Shown: piece after piece, positions 1-7,318 of the stretch
How the letters are laid out: each line of letters starts with the position of its first letter
How positions within the stretch are numbered: the stretch's first letter is position 1
Source: Nocardia lijiangensis NBRC 108240
Lineage (GTDB): Bacteria > Actinomycetota > Actinomycetes > Mycobacteriales > Mycobacteriaceae
Assembly: GCF_001613045.1 (NCBI RefSeq)
Contig: NZ_BDBP01000040.1
Span: 1 to 64,000 of the forward strand
DNA: 64,000 nt
Direction of reading: 5' to 3'
Notes under the pieces: generated by a model
Seen by the model: the letters and a program-made list of their open reading frames with translations, nothing else
Told to the model about the DNA's origin: nothing
The model's database searches: none
Program-made: the position numbers and the translations under genes

Positions 1-710
1 CCGCCCGGTGCGGGCTTCGCGGGAGTGGCTTCCGGGGCCCGGCGTGGTGAGGCTTGCGTCCCGCTGCGCAGGGGAGCGTGCGGCGCACCGCGCTGCGGGC
101 CCTCAGGGGCGTTGTGCGGCGGAGCCTTCGGTGCACCGCGCTGAGCGGTCTCGTGCGCGTTTCGCTGAGCGCCGTCGCTCGCCCGTTGTGGACCGTCAGC
201 CGCGCGGCGCTGTGGACTCTCGGGCGCACCGCGCTGTGGACTCTCGGGCGCTCCGCGCTGTGGACTCTCGGGCGCTCCGCGCTGTGGACCCTCCGGCGCG
301 CGACGCTGTGGACTCCCGTGCGCTCCGCGTTGTGGACCCTCGGGCGCACCGCGCTGCGGGCCTTCGGGCGCGCGGCGTTGCTGCGGAGCCGGTCCCTCGG
401 GCGCGCGGCGTGCTGCGGTGGGATCTGCGGGGTGGACCGGTGCTGCGGGACCCGGCGCGCTCTCCGCGCGGCGATCGGGGCGGCCACCGTTGTCTGCGCG
501 GCGCCTGCGGCCGATGCGCTCGCTGTCGACCTTCTCGACCAGATCCTGGACCGTCAGCGGCGTGGAGCCCGCGTCGGCCGCCGCTTCGGTGTGCCGCGAG
601 CGGCGGGACGTCCGCGCGCCGTCGCGTTCGGGGTTCTCCTCCGTGGGATAGCGCTCCCACGGGGCGCGACCTCCGGGCCCTGGCGCACGCCCGTGCCGAT
701 CGTCACCCAC
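1..710 (-). CDS. N-terminal part of a repeat-tailed protein, probably LytR-CpsA-Psr family (cut by window edge)
   Basis: A minus-strand frame stays open from a GTG at 710 to the left edge, giving 236 visible codons; an AGG lies 7 nt before the GTG. The protein begins MGDDRHGRAP, then WERYPTEENPERDG, then LTVQDLVEKVDSERIGRRRR, then a long Pro/Gln/Arg-rich disordered stretch with a tandem octapeptide. A charged cytoplasmic tail with a WERYPT segment and a TVxDLxxxVxxER segment is what I know from nocardial LytR-CpsA-Psr wall-polymer ligases, in which a membrane helix and catalytic domain follow. Those parts lie outside the window, so the family call is inference. The frame is chosen over the other open frames because its codons are natural and it has a plausible start. 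No signal peptide is visible. Confidence 0.5.
   Translation of the reverse strand, partial: MGDDRHGRAPGPGGRAPWERYPTEENPERDGARTSRRSRHTEAAADAGSTPLTVQDLVEKVDSERIGRRRRADNGGRPDRRAESAPGPAAPVHPADPTAARRAPEGPAPQQRRAPEGPQRGAPEGPQRGAHGSPQRRAPEGPQRGAPESPQRGAPESPQRGAPESPQRRAADGPQRASDGAQRNAHETAQRGAPKAPPHNAPEGPQRGAPHAPLRSGTQASPRRAPEATPAKPAPG
186..353 (-). repeat. Seven tandem 24-bp units encoding an octapeptide
   Basis: Seven consecutive 24-bp units encode variants of R-(G/R)-A-P-E-(S/G)-P-Q inside the gene at the left edge. Three units are RGAPESPQ, two of them identical at the DNA level. Degenerate copies continue on both sides. The period is a multiple of three, so unit gain or loss keeps the frame. Confidence 0.85.
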
Positions 711-962
711 CAACGAACCTCGCTTTTCCGTCTTTGCTGCCGCCGGCGCCGAGCTCGAACCAGCATGACCGATTTCGCCAATGATAACGATTCCGCCACG
801 GCGGGCCAGTCCGGAGCGAGATCGAATACGCCGCAAAGCCGTTTGCAATTCGCTGTTGTTCGGTAACCGGATGGTAGCGAAATCAGCGCCGAAACAGCCG
901 TTACCAGGCCGGTTCCGGCGTGTGTCGGTTTGCCCGTGCCGATGGCGTCGTGTTGTGCTCGG

Positions 963-2105
963 TCAGCCGCCGCTGTGCATCACGTCGGCCGCCGTCGGCA
1001 CGGCGGGATCATCCGGATCGTCGAGCCAGCCGTGCGGCAGCGCGACCTTGCCGGGCGAACCCTGCCGCCCGCGCGGTCCCTCGGCGTCTTTCGGGAACGG
1101 TGCGGCCGGTTCGAGCTTGCCGATCAGGTCGCCCAGTTCGGTGAGACTGGACACGGTGGCGAAGGCGCGGCGCAGATCCGCACCGACCGGGAAGCCCATC
1201 AGGTACCAGGCCATGTGCTTGCGCAGATCGCGCATGGCCTTCTCCTCGCCGAGGTGTTCGGACAGCAGCGCGCCGTGCCGGTACAGCACCTCGCCGACCC
1301 GGCCGAGGTTCGGCGGCTCCGGCAGTTCCAGGCCGCGCAGCGCCGCCTGCAGCTCGGCGAACAGCCACGGCCTGCCGAGGCAGCCGCGACCGACGACCAC
1401 GCCGTCGCATCCGGTCTCCGCCATCATGCGGACCGCGTCGTCGGCGGAGAAGATGTCGCCGTTGCCCAGCACCGGGATGGTGGTCACCGCCTCCTTCAGC
1501 CTGGCGATGGCCGACCAGTCCGCCTGGCCGGAGTAGCGCTGGGCGGCGGTGCGCGCGTGCAGCGCGACGGCCTTGGCGCCCTCGGCCTCGGCGATGCGGC
1601 CTGCGTCCAGGTAGGTCAGGTGCTCGTCATCGATGCCGATGCGGAACTTGACCGTCACCGGCACGCCCGCAGGTTCGGCGGCGCCGACCATGGCGCGCAC
1701 GATCCGGCTGAACAGTGCCCGCTTGTAGGGCAGGGCTGCGCCGCCGCCGAGGCGGGTCACCTTCGGCACCGGGCAGCCGAGGTTGAGGTCGATGTGATCG
1801 GCCCAGCCCTCGCCGACGATGATGCGCACCGCCTCGCCGAGCGTGGCCGGGTCGACGCCGTAGAGCTGCATCGAGCGCGGGTGCTCGTCCTCGTCGAAGG
1901 ACATCATGTGCAGCGTCTTCTCGTTGCGCTCCACCACGGCGCGCGCGGTGATCATCTCGCACACGTAGATGGAGGTGGCGCTGCCGAACTCGCGGCACAG
2001 CTTGCGGAAGGCCAGGTTGGTGATGCCCGCCATCGGCGCGAGCACCACCGGTGGATCGACCGGATACGGCCCGATCCGCAGCGTGGCCGGCGCTTCGGTA
2101 GTCAT
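963..2105 (-). CDS. dusB: tRNA-dihydrouridine synthase DusB
   Basis: FMN-dependent enzyme that reduces specific uridines in the tRNA D-loop using NADPH. The 380-residue protein has the family landmarks in order: APMAGITNLAFR near the N-terminus (FMN barrel entry), NLGCPVPKV with the catalytic cysteine, VKFRIGIDDEH in the barrel, and the GNGDIF and GVVVGRGCLGRPW phosphate-binding loops. Length is normal. The start is ATG 2105, with a GGAAC about 8 nt upstream; a GTG two codons earlier (2111) is the alternative. It is transcribed toward the partial left-edge gene, with a 252-bp gap that should contain that gene's promoter. It diverges from the MCE-associated gene. Confidence 0.95.
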   Translation of the reverse strand: MTTEAPATLRIGPYPVDPPVVLAPMAGITNLAFRKLCREFGSATSIYVCEMITARAVVERNEKTLHMMSFDEDEHPRSMQLYGVDPATLGEAVRIIVGEGWADHIDLNLGCPVPKVTRLGGGAALPYKRALFSRIVRAMVGAAEPAGVPVTVKFRIGIDDEHLTYLDAGRIAEAEGAKAVALHARTAAQRYSGQADWSAIARLKEAVTTIPVLGNGDIFSADDAVRMMAETGCDGVVVGRGCLGRPWLFAELQAALRGLELPEPPNLGRVGEVLYRHGALLSEHLGEEKAMRDLRKHMAWYLMGFPVGADLRRAFATVSSLTELGDLIGKLEPAAPFPKDAEGPRGRQGSPGKVALPHGWLDDPDDPAVPTAADVMHSGG

Positions 2106-2299
2106 CGTCACGCGTTCCAGTGTCTCATCAGGGCGTGCTCGGTCCGGCGGCGCCGTCGCGTGACGTGCGCTGATTCACTGGCCAGGCCGGGGAAGCTCTG
2201 GGTTCCGGTCAGGCGAGGCAACACCTCGACCGCGGCGGAATGCGTTCGACGGCTTAGTCTGGGACAGTCACCTGTATCCACACGACATCGGAGTATCCA

Positions 2300-2950
2300 T
2301 TGCCAGCCGAGGACATCGAATCGGGCACGCCCGACGAGGACAAGGCCGCCGCCACGGAACAGCGTGAGAACACGTCGGACGTGCGCGTCGAGAAGAAGGA
2401 CGATCCAGCCCCCGCCCCGAAGTCCGGCGCCACTGTCTCCATCCCGGTGTCGTCGGTGCTGTGGGGAGCCGCCGTCGGCTTTCTCGGCGTGCTGACCGTA
2501 CTGTTCGCCGTCCTGTGGTGGTCGGCAAAGAGCGATCTCGACGAACAGAATCAGCGAGCGGCCGACGACCGCCGCGCCGAACAGGTCGCCACCGATTACG
2601 CGGTCGGCGCCGCGACCGTCAATTATCAGGACATCAATGCGTGGATCGGCAAGTTGAAGGCCAATACAACCCCGCAGCTTGCGAACAAATTCGACGCGAC
2701 GGCGCCCAAGCTGGAGCAGATTCTGGTCCCGCTGAAGTGGACCTCCACCGCCTCGCCCATTTCCGCCAAGGTCGTTTCCGGGGACAACGGCGTCTACAAG
2801 GTGAATGTCTTCGTGAACGTCAGTTCCACGAATGCGCAGAGCCCCGAGGGCGCGCAGACCACGGTCACCTACAACGTCACGGTGGACGAGAACTCCGACT
2901 GGAAGATCACCGATGTCGGCGGTACCGACGGCGCATTGCCGTTGAACTGA
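2300..2950 (+). CDS. MCE-associated single-pass membrane protein
   Basis: A 216-residue protein with an acidic, Ala/Glu-rich cytoplasmic N-terminus (about 1-45), one transmembrane helix (about 50-75, VSSVLWGAAVGFLGVLTVLF region), and an extracytoplasmic domain ending in a conserved-looking DWKITDVGG segment. This is the architecture of the Mas/MCE-associated proteins that stabilise Mce lipid importers in Corynebacteriales. No mce genes are in this window, so it is an orphan member. The start is TTG 2300 because GGAG lies 7 nt upstream and no ATG or GTG fits better. It is followed by a strong hairpin shared with the convergent desaturase gene. Confidence 0.75.
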   Translation: MPAEDIESGTPDEDKAAATEQRENTSDVRVEKKDDPAPAPKSGATVSIPVSSVLWGAAVGFLGVLTVLFAVLWWSAKSDLDEQNQRAADDRRAEQVATDYAVGAATVNYQDINAWIGKLKANTTPQLANKFDATAPKLEQILVPLKWTSTASPISAKVVSGDNGVYKVNVFVNVSSTNAQSPEGAQTTVTYNVTVDENSDWKITDVGGTDGALPLN

Positions 2951-2986
2951 CATTGCCGTCGAACTGAATAGCGGCCGGACAAAAGG

Positions 2987-3019
2987 GCGCCGCCGCCGGA
3001 ATGATTCCGGCGGCGGCGC
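2987..3019. terminator. Bidirectional hairpin between converging genes
   Basis: Perfect 15-bp stem with a 3-nt loop (TGA), flanked by AAAA on the left and TTGCTTTT on the right. It can therefore end transcription of the MCE-associated gene and of the desaturase gene. Confidence 0.85.
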
Positions 3020-3036
3020 TTGCTTTTAGCGATTCA

Positions 3037-4002
3037 TCACATCGCGGCGGCACCGGCGAGTTCGCGCTTCTTGGCTTCGCGGGCCAGCATGCGGTCGCGC
3101 TGCTCCTCGAACTTGTCGACGTCCTTGCTCAGCTTCTCCAGGAAGTTGCCGAGCCGCTCGCGGACTTCCTCGCCGCGCGCGGTGAAATCATCGCGCTCGA
3201 AGATGTTCCACTTCTTCAGCACGGGCTGCACCACCTCTTCGAGGTGCTGGCGCAGGTCGTAGATGCCGTGCTTGGCCATCAGCACGCCGTTGCGGCGGAA
3301 GTTGGGCATGCCGGCGCCGGGCATCTGGAAGTTCTCCAGGATCAGCGTGATGGCCTCGATGGCCTGGTCGGGCGCCAGGTCGAGGGCCGCGCCGCACATG
3401 TTGCGGTAGAAGATCATGTGCAGGTTCTCGTCGGCGGCGACGCGCTGCAGCATGCGGTCGGCGATCGGGTCGTCACAGACCTTGCCGGTGTTGCGGTGCG
3501 AGACGCGGGTGGCGAGTTCCTGGAAGGTCACGTAGGCCACCGAGTGCAGGAAGCCGGCGTCGGCCTCGGTGGGGGAGGCGAAGCCGTTGGTCATGTGGAC
3601 CATGCGGGCCTCTTCGAGGGCGACCGGGTCGACGCCGCGGGTGACCACCAGGTAGTCACGCATGACGATGCCGTGCCGGTTCTCCTCCGCGGTCCAGCGC
3701 CCCACCCAGGTGCCCCACGCGCCGTCCATGGAGAAGTTCTCGGCGATCTCGCGGTGGTAGGAGGGGAGGTTGTCCTCGGTCAGCAGGTTCGTGATCATGG
3801 CCGCCTTGGCGACCTCGCTCAATCGGGACTGCTCCGGGTCCCAGTCGACACCGCCGAGTGCCGCGAAGTTGCGGCCGTCGTCCCACGGGACGTAGTCGTG
3901 CGGATGCCATTCCTTTGCCAGGGAGAGGTGCCTGTTGACGTTTTGTTCGGCAACCGGCTCCAACTCCGTGAGCAGCTCGAGTTGAGTCAGATCCCTTGCC
4001 AT
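3037..4002 (-). CDS. desA1: Acyl-[acyl-carrier-protein] desaturase, DesA1-like
   Basis: Soluble diiron desaturase that introduces a double bond into ACP-bound long acyl chains; in mycobacteria DesA1 feeds mycolic acid synthesis. The 321-residue protein carries LTEDNLPSYHRE, EENRHG (about 106-111) and ADENLHMIFYR, which supply the Glu/His iron ligands, plus FQELATRVSHRNTG. The start is ATG 4002, preceded by GAAGGG, giving the N-terminus MARDLTQLELLTELEPV that matches mycobacterial DesA1; the longer frame to 4074 adds an unrelated peptide. The C-terminus is shorter than that of DesA1, without its basic tail. It is an isolated gene transcribed from the region upstream of 4002. Confidence 0.95.
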   Translation of the reverse strand: MARDLTQLELLTELEPVAEQNVNRHLSLAKEWHPHDYVPWDDGRNFAALGGVDWDPEQSRLSEVAKAAMITNLLTEDNLPSYHREIAENFSMDGAWGTWVGRWTAEENRHGIVMRDYLVVTRGVDPVALEEARMVHMTNGFASPTEADAGFLHSVAYVTFQELATRVSHRNTGKVCDDPIADRMLQRVAADENLHMIFYRNMCGAALDLAPDQAIEAITLILENFQMPGAGMPNFRRNGVLMAKHGIYDLRQHLEEVVQPVLKKWNIFERDDFTARGEEVRERLGNFLEKLSKDVDKFEEQRDRMLAREAKKRELAGAAAM

Positions 4003-4222
4003 GTAATAGCCCTTCATTGAGTGCGTGCACGCTTGCAGGTCGTCCCCCCGGGTAGACCGTGCTGATGCGGCCATACCTTACGGCACCGTAGGTGTGATGC
4101 GAAGCGCATACAGCGGACAATCGGTGCCCGGTGATGCACTTCATACGTCGTCATTGACGGTCGGCGCACCAAACGAGTGTAAGCCGCGTCGAGCTTTGCG
4201 TCCGGTGACAGAAGACACGTAG

Positions 4223-4252
4223 GCCCGCAGCGATCTGTCTATCGCTGCGGGC
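4223..4252. terminator. Hairpin, 12-bp perfect stem
   Basis: GCCCGCAGCGAT pairs perfectly with ATCGCTGCGGGC around a 6-nt loop. It lies directly after the end of the decayed minus-strand gene, where that gene's terminator would be expected. Confidence 0.55.
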
Positions 4253-4266
4253 TCGATGGCGTTAGC

Positions 4267-4740
4267 TCACCGTGGCGCGAACTCGGTCTCGCAGCTTTTG
4301 TCGCGGAGCGCGGTGCCCAGTTCGCCGCCCACGAGGGTGGCCCCGCACCTTGTCCAGCGCAGCGCAGGGCACGCCGGGGCCGGTCGCCTTCTCGACCGGC
4401 GCCGCCCCGATCGCGCCGCTCTCGCTTGCCGCTGCCGCCCTCTTGGGATGCCGCCGAGGTGAGGTGCGCCGATCACGCCGCCCGACGAGAGGGCTTGCGC
4501 CTGCGGGGTGGTCGCAGTGCCGCCCGCCTGCTCGGCCGAATAGTCGACACGATCTGTGAGGGTGGGCAGCAGCTGGGCCATCACCTTCGACCGAGCCCGG
4601 GTCGCGCTGGTCCGGGGGCGCCCCCTCCTGTTGCGCGTTCGGCCTGCGCGCCCCCGAATGGGAGCTGGGGCGCGGTGGCCTCGTCGACATCGAGCTTTGC
4701 GTGATCCGGGCAATCGGAACATTGGAGGGCAATTCGTCGA
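4267..4740 (-). pseudogene. Candidate decayed gene with several frameshifts, unrecognised
   Basis: On the minus strand, protein-like stretches occur in successive frames: LDVDEATAPQLPFGG, then MAQLLPTLTDRVDYSAEQ, then AAAASESGAIGAAPVEK through ALDKVR, then ATLVGGELGTALRDKSCE and a stop at 4267. Joining ALDKVR to ATLVGG needs a one-base change in a GGGG run. Each segment has natural high-GC codon use and the segments are collinear, which suggests one small gene broken by at least two or three frameshifts. The product is not recognised. Sequencing error in G-runs would look the same. Confidence 0.3.
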
Positions 4741-4886
4741 AGGAGTCATCGGCTCCGCTTCTTTCGACGGATGCTCCGGGTCTGCCGGTGACGCACTCGG
4801 GATAGGGGAAAGCCGCTCGGAGTGTGGGTTTCGCGGTTGCTGCAGAGAAGCGCAATACCCCGGCGAGAACGGCGCTACTCCGGAAA

Positions 4887-4925
4887 CGCCGCAGGCGCCC
4901 GGAGCGATTCCGGGCGCCTGCGGCG
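4887..4925 (-). terminator. Terminator of tRNA-Lys
   Basis: Perfect 17-bp stem with the 5-nt loop GCGAT, just downstream of the tRNA-Lys 3' end on the minus strand. No T-tract follows. Confidence 0.75.
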
Positions 4926-4928
4926 GTG

Positions 4929-5001
4929 TGCCCCCAGTAGGGCTCGAACCTACGACCTGCGGATTAAAAGTCCGTAGCTCTACCAACTGAGCTATAGGGG
5001 C
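4929..5001 (-). tRNA. tRNA-Lys (anticodon TTT)
   Basis: 73-nt cloverleaf: acceptor GCCCCTA pairs with TGGGGGC, discriminator A, D-arm GCTC/GAGC, anticodon loop CTTTTAA with TTT, and T-arm GTAGG-TTCGAGC-CCTAC. CCA is not encoded. Confidence 0.97.
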
Positions 5002-5640
5002 GCGAAGGGCAAGTGTAGTGCGCTGTGTCCGTATCGCCCAACTGGGGCGGCGGCTGGTCGGCACGCGCGGGGTTCGGCGGGTGGCGGTCGTGCGCGCGGC
5101 ACGGTTCGACGCGCGCCCGCGGGTGCGGTAACAAGGGAAGCGTGCGCGGCGATGCTGCCGGTAAACATTTGGCACCCAGCTTTGTTCATTCCTCCGATAC
5201 CTGGATATCATCCAATCATGTTGGCTTCCAGGGACTTTGGATTTACAGAGGGCGGGAGACCGAAGCTCGGGGGAGCGCGCGGGCGGCGCGGGCGGTGGTC
5301 GCGCGGAGGGCGGACGGCCGCCGAGCCTGCCGGTCGGCTCGGGTGAACGGCGCTGGCATGCTGGCGAATTCGGAAATCCGGCATGCGCACGATTCTGATT
5401 GCGCAATGTTTGCTGTAACAGATATCCGAACTCGGCGGCTACCTGACTCTTCGGTTTGCCGCGTGTCGGTACGCGTTTCCGGGTACGGTGACGCCTTGGT
5501 GAATTCCGGAAGAATCGCCGCCACGCCCGGCGAACTGGAATTCGGCTTATCGTTGTTGTGCCCGAACGTGTCGCGACCGGTACGGCCGATCGTGGCGAAC
5601 AAGGAGTCGATGCCGCAGGAGGCTGATCCGAGACGAGTTT

Positions 5641-5674
5641 GCCCGGGTGCGCACCCCCTGCGGCGCACCCGGGC
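5641..5674. repeat. Inverted repeat, 12-bp perfect stem
   Basis: GCCCGGGTGCGC and GCGCACCCGGGC flank a 10-nt loop. No T-run follows on either strand, so terminator function is only possible. Confidence 0.7.
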
Positions 5675-5685
5675 AGGCAAACTAT

Positions 5686-5757
5686 ACCAGCTGGTGTGTT
5701 TCAGGTTTTTCGCAAGTTTTCGTACCGAAAGTTTGAAACTGGGCGAAAACCCGGTTT
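5686..5757. promoter_or_regulatory. Cluster of palindromes upstream of the TetR gene, candidate autoregulatory region
   Basis: Contains ACCAGCTGGT (5686-5695, perfect palindrome), GTTTTCG/CGAAAAC flanking AGTTTGAAACT (5716-5750; inner 11-mer at 5730-5740 is perfect about its centre) and AAACCCGGTTT (5747-5757). The CGGTTT half resembles the autoregulatory element half-site used by butyrolactone receptors, the family suggested for the next gene. Binding is inference. Confidence 0.4.
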
Positions 5758-5850
5758 GAAGTATTGATAAAACTCATAACTTCGCGTCAAGGGTTCGTTC
5801 CTATGGGGGGCACCGATTGGCGGCGAGTAGGCTTCGGAGGCGTTTCGAGC

Positions 5851-6516
5851 ATGGCACGGCAGCAAGAGCGGGCCCGCCGGACACGTGCGGCGATTATCAG
5901 GTCCGCCGCCGTTGAGTTCGGGAAGAGCGGCTATGCCGCTGCATCGCTCAACCGCATATTGGAAGGTTCACGCGCGACCAAGGGGGCGATGTACTTCCAT
6001 TTCGATTCCAAGGAAGATCTGGCCCGCGCGGTACTGGAAACGGCGGTGGAGCGGTATCGGTCCTCGGCCGAACGCTGGCTCGCCAGAACCGATCTCGGCC
6101 CGCTGGACACCCTGCACGGGATGATCGACGAGATGGCACTGCGGCTGGAGCACGACATCATCGTGCAGGCGGAGTACCGCTTGATCATCGAGCCGGACTT
6201 CTACCGCGACGTGCAGACCGGCGGTGGTCGCATCCTCGGCCGCGCGACCAGGGTGCTGGCCGTGCGTGCCATCGAGCACGGGCAGCTGCGCGCTGACGCC
6301 GACCCAGACCGGTTCACCAGAACGCTGGCCGCCGGCCTGGCGGGGCAGCGCTACATGCTCGACCTCCTCGGCGGCGCGACCGATCTGCGCTCGCGCTTCC
6401 GGGAGGTGCTCGAGGTGGTGGTCGAGTCGATGTCCACCCCGGAGTGGGGCGCCGCGTTCCGGGCCGACGGGTGGCGGGCGTCCGCCCGGCTGGAAGAGCT
6501 CGGTCTGGGCCTCTGA
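5851..6516 (+). CDS. TetR-family regulator, gamma-butyrolactone receptor-like
   Basis: A 221-residue protein with an N-terminal HTH (about 1-55: MARQQERARRTRAAIIRSAA then a recognition helix region ending KGAMYFHFDSKEDLA) and an all-helical ligand domain with an unusual hydrophobic tail ending in LEELGLGL. The MARQxRAxRTRxAII...GAMYFHF pattern is that of ScbR/ArpA-type butyrolactone receptors and their pseudo-receptor relatives. The start is ATG 5851, with GGAGG about 10 nt upstream; the frame is open back to 5764, but without a ribosome site. No butyrolactone synthase (AfsA type) is in the window, so the ligand is unknown. The leader is dense in palindromes, consistent with self-repression. 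Confidence 0.8.
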   Translation: MARQQERARRTRAAIIRSAAVEFGKSGYAAASLNRILEGSRATKGAMYFHFDSKEDLARAVLETAVERYRSSAERWLARTDLGPLDTLHGMIDEMALRLEHDIIVQAEYRLIIEPDFYRDVQTGGGRILGRATRVLAVRAIEHGQLRADADPDRFTRTLAAGLAGQRYMLDLLGGATDLRSRFREVLEVVVESMSTPEWGAAFRADGWRASARLEELGLGL

Positions 6517-6525
6517 CCAGCTGAT

Positions 6526-6555
6526 TTGGGAAACTCGGCGAGACTGTCATAAGCT
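6526..6555 (+). promoter_or_regulatory. Promoter of the tRNA cluster
   Basis: TTGGGA (6526-6531), an 18-bp spacer and TAAGCT (6550-6555) lie 56 bp before tRNA-Glu. They fit a housekeeping sigma promoter. Confidence 0.4.
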
Positions 6556-6610
6556 ATGCGAGCTCCCAACGGACACCCGTTGAAAGCCGGTCCGGAGAGA
6601 TCCGGGACGA

Positions 6611-6683
6611 GCCCCCTTCGTCTAGCGGCCTAGGACGCCGCCCTTTCAAGGCGGTAGCGCGGGTTCGAATCCCGTAGGGGGTA
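6611..6683 (+). tRNA. tRNA-Glu (anticodon TTC)
   Basis: 73-nt cloverleaf with acceptor GCCCCCT/AGGGGGT (terminal G-U, usual in actinobacterial tRNA-Glu), anticodon loop CTTTCAA and T-arm GCGGG-TTCGAAT-CCCGT. First of three tandem tRNAs. Confidence 0.97.
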
Positions 6684-6712
6684 CGGTCTTCGGATCGTTG
6701 GAAGCACAGCAA

Positions 6713-6786
6713 GGCCCTGTGGCGCAGTTGGTTAGCGCGCCGCCCTGTCACGGCGGAGGTCGCGGGTTCGAGTCCCGTCAGGGTCG
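6713..6786 (+). tRNA. tRNA-Asp (anticodon GTC)
   Basis: 74-nt cloverleaf with acceptor GGCCCTG/CAGGGTC, discriminator G, anticodon loop CTGTCAC and T-arm GCGGG-TTCGAGT-CCCGT. It lies 29 bp after tRNA-Glu. Confidence 0.97.
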
Positions 6787-6847
6787 CAAGTAGGGGCGCC
6801 GGAGAAATCCGGCGCTTCGCGTATGGCATTCGGAGCGAGTGCCTGCG

Positions 6848-6923
6848 GCCAGGTAGCTCAGTTGGTACGAGCGTCCGCCTGAAAAGCGGAAGGTCGCCGG
6901 TTCGATCCCGGCCCTGGCCACCA
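6848..6923 (+). tRNA. tRNA-Phe (anticodon GAA), CCA encoded
   Basis: Acceptor GGCCAGG/CCTGGCC, discriminator A, then an encoded CCA; anticodon loop CTGAAAA; T-arm GCCGG-TTCGATC-CCGGC. Last tRNA of the cluster, followed by a terminator. Confidence 0.97.
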
Positions 6924-6924
6924 C

Positions 6925-6955
6925 ATCCCCTCGCCGATCCGGTGGGGGGATTTTT
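6925..6955 (+). terminator. Rho-independent terminator of the tRNA cluster
   Basis: ATCCCC pairs with GGGGAT, extended by a partly paired GC-rich interior, and is followed by TTTTT. It is one of the few hairpins here with a real T-tract. Confidence 0.8.
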
Positions 6956-7019
6956 CGTTTCAAGCTGTTGGCGCCATATGGGTAGTGGCCGGAGTGTGAC
7001 ATGGGTCTCCTCGGCGCCC

Positions 7020-7124
7020 GTGGTCGTCCGTAATGTCTGGGTCGTGTGGAGTATCGCCGCCCTGTCTGTTGTCAGTTGTGTCCTCATCGCCTACGGCTTC
7101 GCGGTTGGCCTACCGAAGGATTGA
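7020..7124 (+). CDS. Possible small membrane protein (weak)
   Basis: A 34-codon frame from GTG 7020 encodes one predicted transmembrane segment (WVVWSIAALSVVSCVLIAYG) and a short tail. It has no clear ribosome site and no recognised family. It is the only coding candidate in the 360-bp space between the tRNA terminator and the metallopeptidase gene. Confidence 0.2.
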   Translation: MVVRNVWVVWSIAALSVVSCVLIAYGFAVGLPKD

Positions 7125-7318
7125 GCCCGGTGCGGTGGATCGGTCACTCCGCGTCCCCGCGCTGAAGAACCCGCTGTGTACTCGCGCCCACTGTGGCGCG
7201 TCTCAGGAAGACGGGTGGTCGACTACTCGTTCGGGCCGCCCCCGGCCTCCCTACCTTTGGATCACGTCGAATGCCGACCCGGTGTCGGCGAGACAGCACA
7301 GATCCCGGAGGTGTGGAG

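Larger units (their letters stand above)
4003..4928. other. Intergenic stretch upstream of the desaturase, no intact gene
   Basis: Holds the desaturase promoter region (about 4003-4160), a 12-bp perfect hairpin at 4223-4252, and a minus-strand frame set that looks like a decayed gene (next entry). No intact coding sequence could be supported on either strand. Confidence 0.6.
5002..5850. other. Intergenic stretch rich in dyad symmetry, no supported gene
   Basis: About 850 bp without a convincing coding sequence; the candidate frames have poor codon bias. The part from 5150 to 5250 and the part from 5680 to 5790 are AT-richer than the surroundings. Hairpins and palindromes cluster at 5641-5757, directly before the TetR gene at 5851. 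Confidence 0.6.

Noticed and set aside
780..792. AATGATAACGATT, resembling half of a Zur/Fur box
   Set aside because: Only the left half fits; the right half lacks symmetry and no zinc or iron gene follows.
8..866. Long plus-strand and minus-strand frames over the left edge (258, 270 and 154 residues)
   Set aside because: They are shadows of the 24-bp repeat array; only one minus-strand frame has natural codons, a ribosome site and stays open to the edge.
4262..5406. Long minus-strand frames (197 and 379 residues) across tRNA-Lys
   Set aside because: One runs through the tRNA gene and both have poor codon bias; only the frame-shifting segments near 4267-4740 look protein-like.
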